From NCBI GenBank assembly GCA_963677245.1, contig OY781921.1, forward strand, positions 5,146,001 to 5,210,000: a stretch of 64,000 nucleotides of DNA, written 5' to 3'. Source of the DNA: Saccharicrinis sp963677245 (GTDB taxonomy: Bacteria > Bacteroidota > Bacteroidia > Bacteroidales > Marinilabiliaceae). Positions 34,688-43,974 of the stretch are shown piece by piece; position 1 is the stretch's first letter, and each line of letters opens with the position of its first letter. The translations under genes were made by a program, and so were the position numbers. Below the pieces are notes generated by a model, which saw only the letters and a program-made list of their open reading frames with translations, had not been told where the DNA came from and did no database searches.

Positions 34688-35746
34688 ATGAAGTACTTAT
34701 GCGTCTTGATCTGTACAGCTTTTTTAGTGAGCTGCAATCAAAAGCAAAGCTCTAAAAGTTTTACAGAGGATGAAATGAAAGCCTATTTGTTGGTGTATTT
34801 TAAAGACTGCGATCATAGTTTGCACATGGCTTTAAGCGCCGATGGCTATTCGTTTACAGACATTAATAATGGAAATGCGGTAATTGCCGGAGACACCATA
34901 GCCCGGCAAAAAGGAATCCGTGATCCTCACATTATGCGAGGACCTGATAACATGTTTTATATGACCATGACCGACTTGCATATTTATGCAAAGCGAGCAG
35001 GTTACCGTAAAACCGAATGGATACTTCCCCGAAACGAGTTTGGCTGGGGAAATAACAATGGTTTTGTGCTGATGAAATCTAAGGATTTAATTAATTGGCA
35101 GCATACCACCGTAACCATTAACGAGTCTTTTGAGGGGTATGATAGCATTGGGTGTGCATGGGCTCCGCAAACCATTTGGGATGAGCAAACAGATAAGCCC
35201 ATGATCTATTACTCCATGCGTTACAAAAATGGAGTTATTCGTATGTATTATACCTATGCAAACAAAGCGTACAATGCTTTAGAAACCGAGCCGGTACAAA
35301 TATTTCATTATCCCAAAGACATAACACATATTGATGCCGACATTACAAAAATCGGAGACAAGTTCCATATGTTTTATGTTCCACATGATGGAACTCCGGG
35401 CATTAAGCAAGCGGTATCCAACCATATTAATAAAGAATATGTTTACGATCCTCAGTGGTACGATTCGGAAGAGGTGAAATGTGAAGCACCCAATGTATGG
35501 AAACGAATCGGCGAAGAAAAGTGGGTGCTAATGTATGATATTTATGGCTTAAGACCTGCCAATTTTGGTTTCCGCGAAACAACAGATTTTAAAAACTTTA
35601 CCGATATCGGGCGATTTAACGAAGGCTTGATGAAAGCTACAAACTTCCAAATTCCAAAGCATGGCACCATCATCCACCTTACAAAAACCGAAGCTGAGAA
35701 TTTGGCAAAACATTGGGAACTGGAAATAGCGTTTGACATTTTATAA
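34688..35746 (+). CDS. GH43-family glycoside hydrolase, lipoprotein
   Basis: 352 residues. The lipoprotein signal ends in VSC at about residue 16, so it should be anchored to the outer or cytoplasmic membrane. It has the five-bladed GH43 propeller with the three catalytic acids: D in KGIRDPHIM (base), D in THIDADITK (pKa modulator) and E in VKCEAPNVWK (acid). Substrates of GH43 are alpha-L-arabinofuranosides, beta-xylosides or beta-galactosides; in a rhamnogalacturonan locus, arabinan or galactan side-chain trimming is likely. It is probably in one transcript with the next gene, which starts 8 bp later. Confidence 0.82.
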   Translation: MKYLCVLICTAFLVSCNQKQSSKSFTEDEMKAYLLVYFKDCDHSLHMALSADGYSFTDINNGNAVIAGDTIARQKGIRDPHIMRGPDNMFYMTMTDLHIYAKRAGYRKTEWILPRNEFGWGNNNGFVLMKSKDLINWQHTTVTINESFEGYDSIGCAWAPQTIWDEQTDKPMIYYSMRYKNGVIRMYYTYANKAYNALETEPVQIFHYPKDITHIDADITKIGDKFHMFYVPHDGTPGIKQAVSNHINKEYVYDPQWYDSEEVKCEAPNVWKRIGEEKWVLMYDIYGLRPANFGFRETTDFKNFTDIGRFNEGLMKATNFQIPKHGTIIHLTKTEAENLAKHWELEIAFDIL

Positions 35747-35754
35747 TTTTGACT

Positions 35755-38160
35755 ATGATAAAAAGACTATTTTTAATTGCATTTTGCTTGCTGACTTTAC
35801 AGTCGATTGTGCTTTACGCAGATGAATATCCAAAAGTTATTTTGCAGGGAGATTATCCCGATCCAACTATCATCAGAGATGGATCGGATTTTTACATGAC
35901 TCATTCACCTTTTGTTTATTCGGGTGGTTTTTTAATCTGGCATTCTACCGATTTGGTTAATTGGAACCCCCTGGTACGCACGAATACAAAAATTAAAGGT
36001 TCGGCTTATGCACCTGATATGGCAATGTATGATGGCAAATATTACATTTATTACCCATCAGCAGGTACCAATTGGGTTATTTGGGCCGATGATATTAAAG
36101 GCCCGTGGAGCGAACCAATCGACCTGAAGTTGCCTCGCATAGATCCAGGTCATGTTGCAGATGAAAAGGGGAATCGCTATTTACACGTAAGCCGCGGTAT
36201 GGTGGCCGAACTTGCTAAAGATGGATTGTCTGCCAAAACCGACTTGGTGAATTCATATGATGGGTGGAAATATCCTAAAGATTGGGATGTAGAATGCTTT
36301 TGCCTCGAATCTCCCAAATTAAATTATAAAAACGGATATTATTACCTAACAAGTGCCCAGGGAGGAACTGCGGGGCCGGCAACTAGCCATATGGTGGTTT
36401 CGGCACGTTCTAAAACTCCAACCGGATCATGGGAAAACTCTCCATATAACCCAATCGTTCATACATGGTCAAAAGAAGAAAAGTGGTGGTCGAAAGGCCA
36501 CGGAACCATCATCGATGATGTGGATGGCAATTGGTGGATTGTTTACCATGCTTACGAAAAGGGAGCGCATACCTTAGGACGCCAGACTTTAATCGATCCT
36601 ATCAAATGGACCGAAGACGACTGGTTTTGTTTGGATGAATGTCGTGAGCCTTTGAAGGCAAAGCTGCAGGAATCCCGGATGCAACTTTCAGACGATTTTT
36701 CTTCCGAAAATCTGAGTATTCAATGGACTTCGTGGGGAGGATATGCCGATGAAGACGTGGTATTAAATAATAACAGCCTGTTTTTAAAAGGCAAGGCAAC
36801 CGAAACAGGATATGGGCGTAAAATGTTGGTTACGATTCCCGATAAAAACTACCAGGTTCAATCCGAAATAAACCTTGGCGAAAACGGTGATGGTGGTTTA
36901 ATTTTGTATTATCGCGAAAATGCATTTGCTGCTATTACATCTAACGGCACAAATTTCACCATTTATAATCATGCAAAAGAAGTTTCTACTTTTCCAAACA
37001 ATATCGGAAAGCACTTTCATTTGAAAATCATTAACCAAAAGGATATATGCACCATCCAGATAAGTAAAGAAGGTATCCATTGGGAAACGGTACAAGAGTT
37101 TTTAGATGTTTCTGGTTTACACCATAATAATTACCGTGGCTTTTATGCCTTACGTGCCGGGTTGGTATCTACAGGCAAAGGCACGGTCGAATTTAAGAAT
37201 TTCGACTATACCTCTGGTACAATAGCTCCTAAACCCTTATTCCGCGATCCTGTTTACGATGGTGCTGCTGATCCTTCAATTATCTGGAATCCGATGGAGA
37301 AGAAATGGTGGATGTTTTATACTAACCGACGTGCTACCGAAACCCATTTACCAGGTGTAAGCTGGGTATTTAAAACGCCAATTGGCATTGCCGAGTCAAA
37401 TGATGGAGCCAATTGGAATTATGTTGGAGAGGCTAATTTTCCAAATCTGCCACCTGAATGTGGAGGTGATAGTGCAACCCTTTGGGCTCCTGATGTTATT
37501 TATGGCGATGATGGACTTTGGCATATGTTTATGAGTACTCAGGCCGGTATTGCTGAACGTTGGGGAAAAGTTCCCGGATATATCGATCATTTTACCAGCT
37601 TTAATTTGCGAGACTGGAAATATCATAGTCGTTTTAATCTTCCTGTTGGCAGTTACGATGCTGATTTGATTAAAATGCCCAATGGTATATGGCGTATGTA
37701 TTATAAAGATCCAACCAACGGAGCTTCAACTTTTTACTTTTTACAGAGTAACAATCTTTTTGATTGGTCGGAACCAAACTTTGTGATGTCGACCAAAGGC
37801 GAAGGTCCAGCAATTTTTAATTGGAAAGGTTTTTATTGGATGATCCTCTGTGATGGGCGAGGTTTTAAAACATATCGCTCAGATGATGCTGATAAATGGG
37901 AATTACAGCCAGGTGGGCCTTTAATGCCATATGGAACAGGTACCGGGCTAGATGACAGAACCACTGCCCGCCATGGTGATGTGGTAGTTAGCAATGGAAG
38001 AGCATACCTTTACTATTTTACCCATCCGGGGCGCATTGGAGAAGGCGAAGGAAAAGATGGTTTTGATCAGCGTCGCTCATCTATTCAGGTAGTTGAATTA
38101 AAATTAAATGATGGTTGGATTGTTGCTGATCGGAATAAGCCTACATTTATCAAATTATAA
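35755..38160 (+). CDS. Dual-domain GH43 enzyme
   Basis: 801 residues from the ATG at 35755 (a TTG two codons earlier is less likely). After a signal peptide (1-22) come two complete GH43 propellers: about 25-310 (D in GDYPDPTII, D in RIDPGHV, E in CLESPKL) and about 500-800 (D in DGAADPSII, D in SYDADLI, E in KGEGPAIF). Between them lies a beta-sandwich (about 310-490; SDDFSSENLSIQWTSWGG), a GH43-type C-terminal or DUF1349-like module. Both sets of catalytic acids look intact, so it is likely bifunctional. It follows the GH43 lipoprotein by 8 bp. Confidence 0.85.
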   Translation: MIKRLFLIAFCLLTLQSIVLYADEYPKVILQGDYPDPTIIRDGSDFYMTHSPFVYSGGFLIWHSTDLVNWNPLVRTNTKIKGSAYAPDMAMYDGKYYIYYPSAGTNWVIWADDIKGPWSEPIDLKLPRIDPGHVADEKGNRYLHVSRGMVAELAKDGLSAKTDLVNSYDGWKYPKDWDVECFCLESPKLNYKNGYYYLTSAQGGTAGPATSHMVVSARSKTPTGSWENSPYNPIVHTWSKEEKWWSKGHGTIIDDVDGNWWIVYHAYEKGAHTLGRQTLIDPIKWTEDDWFCLDECREPLKAKLQESRMQLSDDFSSENLSIQWTSWGGYADEDVVLNNNSLFLKGKATETGYGRKMLVTIPDKNYQVQSEINLGENGDGGLILYYRENAFAAITSNGTNFTIYNHAKEVSTFPNNIGKHFHLKIINQKDICTIQISKEGIHWETVQEFLDVSGLHHNNYRGFYALRAGLVSTGKGTVEFKNFDYTSGTIAPKPLFRDPVYDGAADPSIIWNPMEKKWWMFYTNRRATETHLPGVSWVFKTPIGIAESNDGANWNYVGEANFPNLPPECGGDSATLWAPDVIYGDDGLWHMFMSTQAGIAERWGKVPGYIDHFTSFNLRDWKYHSRFNLPVGSYDADLIKMPNGIWRMYYKDPTNGASTFYFLQSNNLFDWSEPNFVMSTKGEGPAIFNWKGFYWMILCDGRGFKTYRSDDADKWELQPGGPLMPYGTGTGLDDRTTARHGDVVVSNGRAYLYYFTHPGRIGEGEGKDGFDQRRSSIQVVELKLNDGWIVADRNKPTFIKL

Positions 38161-38259
38161 ATGATATTTAGTGAAATGGACACACTGAGTTGGCGAATGA
38201 AAAATACTAATTAGGGAATTGACTCGTATGATTTTAAAGTAATACTAGAGGCAAGGTAA

Positions 38260-38352
38260 CTTCTGAATAGTTTTTGTGATTATCTGAATACTGATGTTAT
38301 TGATCCAAAGGTTACAAAAGACCTGAATGAATTAGTTTCTTGTTTGAAGTGA
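38260..38352 (+). other. Possible gene remnant (short open tail)
   Basis: Downstream of the dual GH43 gene, 30 codons (LNSFCDYLNTDVIDPKVTKD..., stop TGA 38350-38352) have coding-like composition but no start and an in-frame stop just before. It may be the end of a lost gene. The 38161-38462 gap otherwise holds nothing but the terminator at 38379-38410. Confidence 0.25.
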
Positions 38353-38378
38353 AGTAACTCCTTCGATATCTAAAAAAC

Positions 38379-38410
38379 CACAATGGATTTGAAGTCCATT
38401 GTGTTTTTTT
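38379..38410 (+). terminator. Terminator after the GH43 operon
   Basis: CACAATGGA (38379-38387) pairs with TCCATTGTG (38395-38403) and is followed by a T-run. It closes the PL11/GH43 block. Confidence 0.88.
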
Positions 38411-38462
38411 TGAGAAATGATATTTTTGATGAGCAAAAAAAGATTTTTTAGGCTGCTGCATT

Positions 38463-39323
38463 ATGAATAAAAAGGTATGTTTGATTACAGGCGGTAATTC
38501 CGGAATTGGGAAGCAAGCTGCCATTCAATTGGCAAAATTAAATTTTCACGTTTTAATTGGTGTGAGGAATCGAAAGAGAGGAGAAATTGCATGTTCCGAA
38601 ATTAAAGAGAAATCAGGCAATGAACATGTTGAAATATTGGAGATGGATATGTCTTCTAAGCAATCAATCATAAAAGCATCTAAAGTCATTCATGAGCAAA
38701 TTGATAAACTTGATGTATTAATCCATAACGCAGCAGATTTTGATATTGCTCGTAAGCAAACTGAAAAATCTGTTGATGGAATAGAAACCATTTGGGCAAC
38801 GAACCATGTTGGTCCTGTTTTTCTTACCAATGCTGTTATGGATTTGATTAAAAAGAGTGACCAAGGCAGAATTATAACAATTGCTTCGCAAGGATTGGTA
38901 ATGTACCCCAATTTAACCGTTGATATTAGTGACCCTGAATTTAAAAACAGAAAATTTAGTGTACCCAAAGCTTATTATCAATCTAAACTTGCACAAGTTA
39001 TGTACACTTATTGGCTTTCGGAACAGTTAATAAAAACAGCTATAACAGTAAACTGTTTGCGTGTAACCAATGTAAAAGTGGACACAGGTCGTTATCCTAA
39101 TATCTCAGTTTTTAAGAAATTTCTATACAAGTTAAAAAGTAGCTTTTCAATATCTCCTGAAGAAATGGCCAGAACATATACTTATTTGGCAACATCATTA
39201 GAGTTACAAAAAGTATCAGGAAAGTATTTTAATGAAAAAAATAAGAGCGTTAGTTCATCATCATATAGTATTAAAAAAGAAAATATTGAAAATGTAATGC
39301 AACTAACCATGAGATATTTATAG
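38463..39323 (+). CDS. Short-chain dehydrogenase/reductase
   Basis: 286 residues. The Rossmann cofactor motif TGGNSGIG is at 9-16, the catalytic YxxxK is Y171-K175 (AYYQSK), with the serine near 142 (IASQG), and HNAAD (about 89-92) stands in for NNAG. WATNHVGPVFLTNAVMDLI is typical of the WW-oxidoreductase/retinol-dehydrogenase-like branch. It is a cytosolic NAD(P)-dependent oxidoreductase of unknown substrate. Single gene between the two carbohydrate loci; its AT-rich composition and gap on both sides suggest it is not part of either operon. Confidence 0.85.
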   Translation: MNKKVCLITGGNSGIGKQAAIQLAKLNFHVLIGVRNRKRGEIACSEIKEKSGNEHVEILEMDMSSKQSIIKASKVIHEQIDKLDVLIHNAADFDIARKQTEKSVDGIETIWATNHVGPVFLTNAVMDLIKKSDQGRIITIASQGLVMYPNLTVDISDPEFKNRKFSVPKAYYQSKLAQVMYTYWLSEQLIKTAITVNCLRVTNVKVDTGRYPNISVFKKFLYKLKSSFSISPEEMARTYTYLATSLELQKVSGKYFNEKNKSVSSSSYSIKKENIENVMQLTMRYL

Positions 39324-39363
39324 TACCATCTTTTAAAATTTATATTGCAGCTATTTATTTTAT

Positions 39364-42300
39364 ATGAGTTCCCAATTCAATATTCTGTCCCGTGTTAAAA
39401 AAACACTCTTTCTGATTTTACTTTGCAATGTTTTGCCAGGTAACATTTTGGCACGTGATCTGACGGTTCGTTTTAATCACATTACCAACAATGAAGGATT
39501 GTCGCAGAATACGGTAGATCATATTTTTAAAGACAGCAGAGGCTTTGTTTGGTTTGCCACAAGAAATGGACTTAACCGATTTGATGGCTATTCATTTAAA
39601 GTGTATAGAAAGGAGGCTGGCAGAAACAGTTTGTCAAGTAACTTTGTACATAATATCTGCGAAGATTCAGAAGGTAATATATGGGTTGGCACCGAAAATG
39701 GATTGAATATTATTAATATTGAAACTAATCAGATCCTTACTCTTTTGCATCATTCAAATGATAGCAATAGTATATCAGGAAATAATATTATTCAGGTAAA
39801 ATGTGATGGAGATGGTATAATCTGGGCGGGTACTCACCAAAATGGGTTAAACCGTATTGAAAAAACGAAAGACGAAGAATATAGCATAAAACGTTATCAA
39901 CACATTCGGAATGTAGAAGGAAGTCTGTCTGCTAATACTGTTAATGCGATTTGTATTGATGATGAAAATAATGTTTGGGTTGGTACCAATTGGGGACTGA
40001 ATAAACTAAATAAAGAAACACACTTATTTTTGCATTATCATCACCAACCCGGGAGTGATTATTCAATATCCAATAACTCTGTGTTATCTATTTATGAAGA
40101 CTCACATGGATTCCTGTGGATTGGAACTTGGCATGGTTTAAACAGGATAGATTCAGAAACAGGGGAGATTAAGCGTTATTATTCGTCAGAAAAAAACAAA
40201 TCGGCTTTATCTAATTCCACAATCCGTTCTGTTAATGAAGATGCGGACGGCAATCTACTTATTGGAACTACTAACGGAGTCAATAATTATAACAGGAACA
40301 CAGATAGTTTCTATCATTTTCCCGTCGACGCAAATAGTGATTATGGTTTGCGAAATGAGTTTGTAAATTGTATTGAAACAGATGGTGTTGGAAATGTGTG
40401 GATAGGAACTCATATGGGAGGTGTTAGTCACTATAATATCCATCAGAAGAAGTTTGGTCATATTCCTCAAAATCCCCCCTTTAAAAGTAGTGTAAATCAT
40501 AACGTAATAAATTCAATTTTCTCAGAGTCAGATAATTTGTGGATTGGAACTGCTGGTAGTGGGCTCTATAATTTTAATAAAAAGTCAGGGAGTTTCAGGC
40601 ATTATTCAAGAACTTCAGGTTTAAAGGGCGATTTTGTGTCTGCCATCCAGCGTGATTCAAAAGGGATTTTGTGGGTAGGCACTTGGGGCGGAGGTTTAAA
40701 TAAAATTATACAATTAAATGATGAAGTAATAATTGAGTCTATTTCTTCTGAAAATGGATGGTCAACCCCTTTGAATAGCGATGTTACTTGTATTTATTCC
40801 GATGAAAACTTGTTATTGGTTGGTGGAGAAGGAGGAATTGAATTGGTTGATAATGATAAAAAGAAAATAACACCAATAGCCAATGATCCAAAGTGGGTAA
40901 ATAACATCAGTGAGGTGCGTTGCCTGATGAAAGACCAGCAGGGTTTTATATGGTTGGGGACCCGAAGAGGGTTATTCCAGTTTCATGAAAGTAAGCTTAT
41001 TGATGGACTGAAAGATATTGATATAAAAAAGTTTCAAAGTAATGTGGAATTTGCAGGCTCTTTGCCGTCCAATTTTATTGAAACCATTTGTGAGGATATA
41101 AACGGAAACATTTGGATAGGGACATTCGGTCACGGGCTATCTCTACTTATAAAGAATGATAGTGAAGAAGAGAAGTTTATCAACTTTAATGAAAAGGATG
41201 GACTTTCGAATAATGTAATTTATCGGATTCTGCCAGATGAGTCTGGTAATATATGGATGAGTACTGATAACGGTTTATCGAAATACAACCCGGAAACCAA
41301 TAAGTTTAGTAATTTTTATGAATCGGATGGATTGCAAAACAATCAGTTTTACTGGGGAGCTGCTTGCAAAGGAGAAGATGGACGGCTTTATTTCGGGGGA
41401 ATAAATGGTGTCAATTTCTTTAAGACAACTTCCATTGAAACTAATAGTGTTTGTCCCAAGGTGATGATAACCGATTTTAAAATATTCAACAAGTCGGTCA
41501 ATGCAGGCAGTGCCGAGAGTGATTTAGGGATTATTGAAAAAGATATTTCATGTGTTGATGAAGTGAAATTATCTTATAAACACGATGTTTTTTCTTTGGA
41601 GTTTTCAGCGCTTAACTATTTGCAACCAGAAAAAATTGAATATGCTTATCAATTAGATGGGGTTGATAAAGATTGGGTTTATGTTTCATCACAAAAGCGA
41701 TTTGCCAATTACACACATCTAAAAGGAGGGAAATATACTTTTTTAGTAAGGGCGTCTAATGGTGATGGAGAGTGGAGTATTGAGCCAACACGATTAGATA
41801 TTATTATTACGCCACCGTTTTGGGATACAATGGTTTTTAAAATATTTATTGTTGTTTTAATAATTTCACTAGTTTCTGTTTACTTCCGTTATCGAACCCG
41901 AATACTTGTAATTGAAAAGGAACGACTGGAGAGTATGGTTCAGGATCGAACCATGAAAGTTGAAAAACAGAAAAAACAATTAGCTGATCAAAATCAGGAG
42001 ATTACTGAGCAAAGAGATGAACTGATAATATTGAATGAAAAGGTAGAGGAAGCTAATCAGTTAAAGCTGAGATTTTTTACCAATGTGTCGCACGAATTCC
42101 GTACTCCGATAACACTTATTTCGGCTCCAGTTAAAAATTTATTGGCAAATACCAACAATTCCCCTGAAACCAATGAAACTTTGCATGTGGTTTATCGCAA
42201 TGCCCAGCGATTAATGCACCTGGTGAATCAGTTACTCGATTTCAGAAAAATTGAAACTGGTAAATTGCAATTAAAAGTTTCTAAAGGAAAATTATCGTCT

Positions 42301-43662
42301 TTTATAAATGATATTGCTGGTTCTTTTATTCAACTTTCGAATGAATCAAAAGTTGAGTTAGCTATTTGTGCTGAATCTACTGAAGACGAACAGTATTTCG
42401 ATAAACAAATTCTTGAGGATGTACTTTTTAACCTGCTTTCTAATGCTTTTAAACACACCCCTGAACAAGGTAGGATTAAACTGGATTTATCCTTTAAAAA
42501 GGAAACCGATGATAATGATTTATCATCAACTTTATGGGCAGTTATTAGGGTTACAGATACAGGGAGTGGCATTTCTGCAGATCATATCAACAAAATATTT
42601 GATCGTTTTTACCAGGTTGATAATTCAGAAAATACCAGATACCGTGGAACGGGCATTGGTTTGTCGTTAACCAAAGACTTGGTAGATGCTCATTATGGAA
42701 ACATAGAAGTAACAAGTGAGGTTGGTAAAGGCTCCCAGTTTATTGTTTCAATACCCGTGTCGAGAAATGGGTTTGATGACAGTGAGGTGTCAGATAAGCA
42801 GAAAGAATGGAATCAAAATGTAATTGAAGAAAAAATTACTGCAAGTAAACTGAATGCTATTTCAGATGGGCATGCTGACATAAAAATAGAAGACGAATCA
42901 AATATAGGAAGCAGCATTTTAGTTGTTGAAGACAATCACGAATTACGTAAATTACTTGTATGTTCTTTTTCAAATCAATATCATGTGCTTGAAGCAGAAG
43001 ATGGCAAACAAGCTTATGAAATTGCCAAATTAAAGAGTCCTTCTTTAATTATCAGCGATGTTATGATGCCGGAGATGAATGGAATCGAATTGTGTTCTCA
43101 AATTAAAAGTAATTTGCTAACCAGTCATATTCCAGTAGTTTTACTTACTGCTCGTGCCATGGTTGAACATTGGATTGAAGGATTGGAAACAGGGGCGGAT
43201 GATTATGTTCCAAAGCCATTTGATATTGATTTGTTAAAAGCGAAAGTTAAAAACATACTCAATTCGCGCGAAAAATTAAGAAAGCATTTTAGTAGCAATC
43301 TGCAAGAGGATACTTCGGCCTTAACCACAAATAAAATTGATCAGGAATTTTTAGAGAAAGCACTTAAAATTGTAGAAGATAATTATGCAGACACGGAATT
43401 TGGCGTGAAGAACTTCGTGCATAAAATGTATATGAGTCATAGTTTATTGCATAAGAAATTAAAAACCTTAACAGGTCAGTCTTCAGGTGATTTTATTACT
43501 ACACTCAGATTGAAAAAGGCTGCAGCCCTGCTGCAAAACTCATCTAAAAATATAAACGAGATAGCCTTTGAGGTTGGATTTAATGATCCCAAGTATTTTA
43601 GCCAAAAGTTTAAACGATACTATGGAGTGTTACCCTCGAAGTATAATAATAGTATTAGTTGA
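39364..43662 (+). CDS. Hybrid two-component system (HTCS) regulator
   Basis: 1432 residues. Order: signal sequence (about 1-31), two-component regulator propellers (about 40-720), Y_Y_Y domain (about 745-812), membrane helix (about 822-842), coiled coil, HisKA with H910 in FFTNVSHEFRTP, HATPase (about 1010-1130; DTGSGISADHINKIFDRFYQ, GTGIGLSLTKDLVDAH), receiver with D1232 in IISDVMMPEMNG, and AraC HTH (about 1330-1430). All key residues are present, so it can sense a glycan fragment in the periplasm, autophosphorylate and activate transcription. A 21-bp-spaced repeat occurs upstream of three following genes (43683, 47501, 51562) and is its probable target. Confidence 0.95.
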   Translation: MSSQFNILSRVKKTLFLILLCNVLPGNILARDLTVRFNHITNNEGLSQNTVDHIFKDSRGFVWFATRNGLNRFDGYSFKVYRKEAGRNSLSSNFVHNICEDSEGNIWVGTENGLNIINIETNQILTLLHHSNDSNSISGNNIIQVKCDGDGIIWAGTHQNGLNRIEKTKDEEYSIKRYQHIRNVEGSLSANTVNAICIDDENNVWVGTNWGLNKLNKETHLFLHYHHQPGSDYSISNNSVLSIYEDSHGFLWIGTWHGLNRIDSETGEIKRYYSSEKNKSALSNSTIRSVNEDADGNLLIGTTNGVNNYNRNTDSFYHFPVDANSDYGLRNEFVNCIETDGVGNVWIGTHMGGVSHYNIHQKKFGHIPQNPPFKSSVNHNVINSIFSESDNLWIGTAGSGLYNFNKKSGSFRHYSRTSGLKGDFVSAIQRDSKGILWVGTWGGGLNKIIQLNDEVIIESISSENGWSTPLNSDVTCIYSDENLLLVGGEGGIELVDNDKKKITPIANDPKWVNNISEVRCLMKDQQGFIWLGTRRGLFQFHESKLIDGLKDIDIKKFQSNVEFAGSLPSNFIETICEDINGNIWIGTFGHGLSLLIKNDSEEEKFINFNEKDGLSNNVIYRILPDESGNIWMSTDNGLSKYNPETNKFSNFYESDGLQNNQFYWGAACKGEDGRLYFGGINGVNFFKTTSIETNSVCPKVMITDFKIFNKSVNAGSAESDLGIIEKDISCVDEVKLSYKHDVFSLEFSALNYLQPEKIEYAYQLDGVDKDWVYVSSQKRFANYTHLKGGKYTFLVRASNGDGEWSIEPTRLDIIITPPFWDTMVFKIFIVVLIISLVSVYFRYRTRILVIEKERLESMVQDRTMKVEKQKKQLADQNQEITEQRDELIILNEKVEEANQLKLRFFTNVSHEFRTPITLISAPVKNLLANTNNSPETNETLHVVYRNAQRLMHLVNQLLDFRKIETGKLQLKVSKGKLSSFINDIAGSFIQLSNESKVELAICAESTEDEQYFDKQILEDVLFNLLSNAFKHTPEQGRIKLDLSFKKETDDNDLSSTLWAVIRVTDTGSGISADHINKIFDRFYQVDNSENTRYRGTGIGLSLTKDLVDAHYGNIEVTSEVGKGSQFIVSIPVSRNGFDDSEVSDKQKEWNQNVIEEKITASKLNAISDGHADIKIEDESNIGSSILVVEDNHELRKLLVCSFSNQYHVLEAEDGKQAYEIAKLKSPSLIISDVMMPEMNGIELCSQIKSNLLTSHIPVVLLTARAMVEHWIEGLETGADDYVPKPFDIDLLKAKVKNILNSREKLRKHFSSNLQEDTSALTTNKIDQEFLEKALKIVEDNYADTEFGVKNFVHKMYMSHSLLHKKLKTLTGQSSGDFITTLRLKKAAALLQNSSKNINEIAFEVGFNDPKYFSQKFKRYYGVLPSKYNNSIS

Positions 43663-43682
43663 TGCTAACAATCAGTGAGGTA

Positions 43683-43717
43683 CAAATTCTTCATCCTTTA
43701 TTACAAATACATCATCA
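43683..43717 (+). promoter_or_regulatory. HTCS operator, copy 1
   Basis: TTCATCCTTTATTACA (from 43690) with a second TCATC at 43712, 21 bp after the first at 43691. 24 of 25 bases at 43681-43705 match 51562-51586. It lies just after the HTCS gene and 284 bp before the start at 43975. The rest of the 43663-43974 gap shows only a possible promoter-like GTTGTATACTTTC near 43923 and no believable gene. Confidence 0.75.
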
Positions 43718-43974
43718 AAATCTGGAATAAAAATTTCTTAATTGTAGTCTTTAAACTCAGGGATGGAATACAAACATTACAGAATAAATTCTACTATGAA
43801 AACAACATCGTTGTTCTTTTATGGGGCGTATTTTTTCTTTTATCATTCCATGCTTCTAATTATACAAAATATATCACACTTTACTAATAAAATAATGTAG
43901 TTTGAATTGATATTAAAAAACAGTTGTATACTTTCTTCCTATGACAAGTAGCTAACACTTAAAATTAAATTTAT

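Noticed and set aside
43675..43887. 70-codon frame after the HTCS gene
   Set aside because: GTG start, composition set by AT-rich DNA, and it covers the HTCS operator and promoter region.
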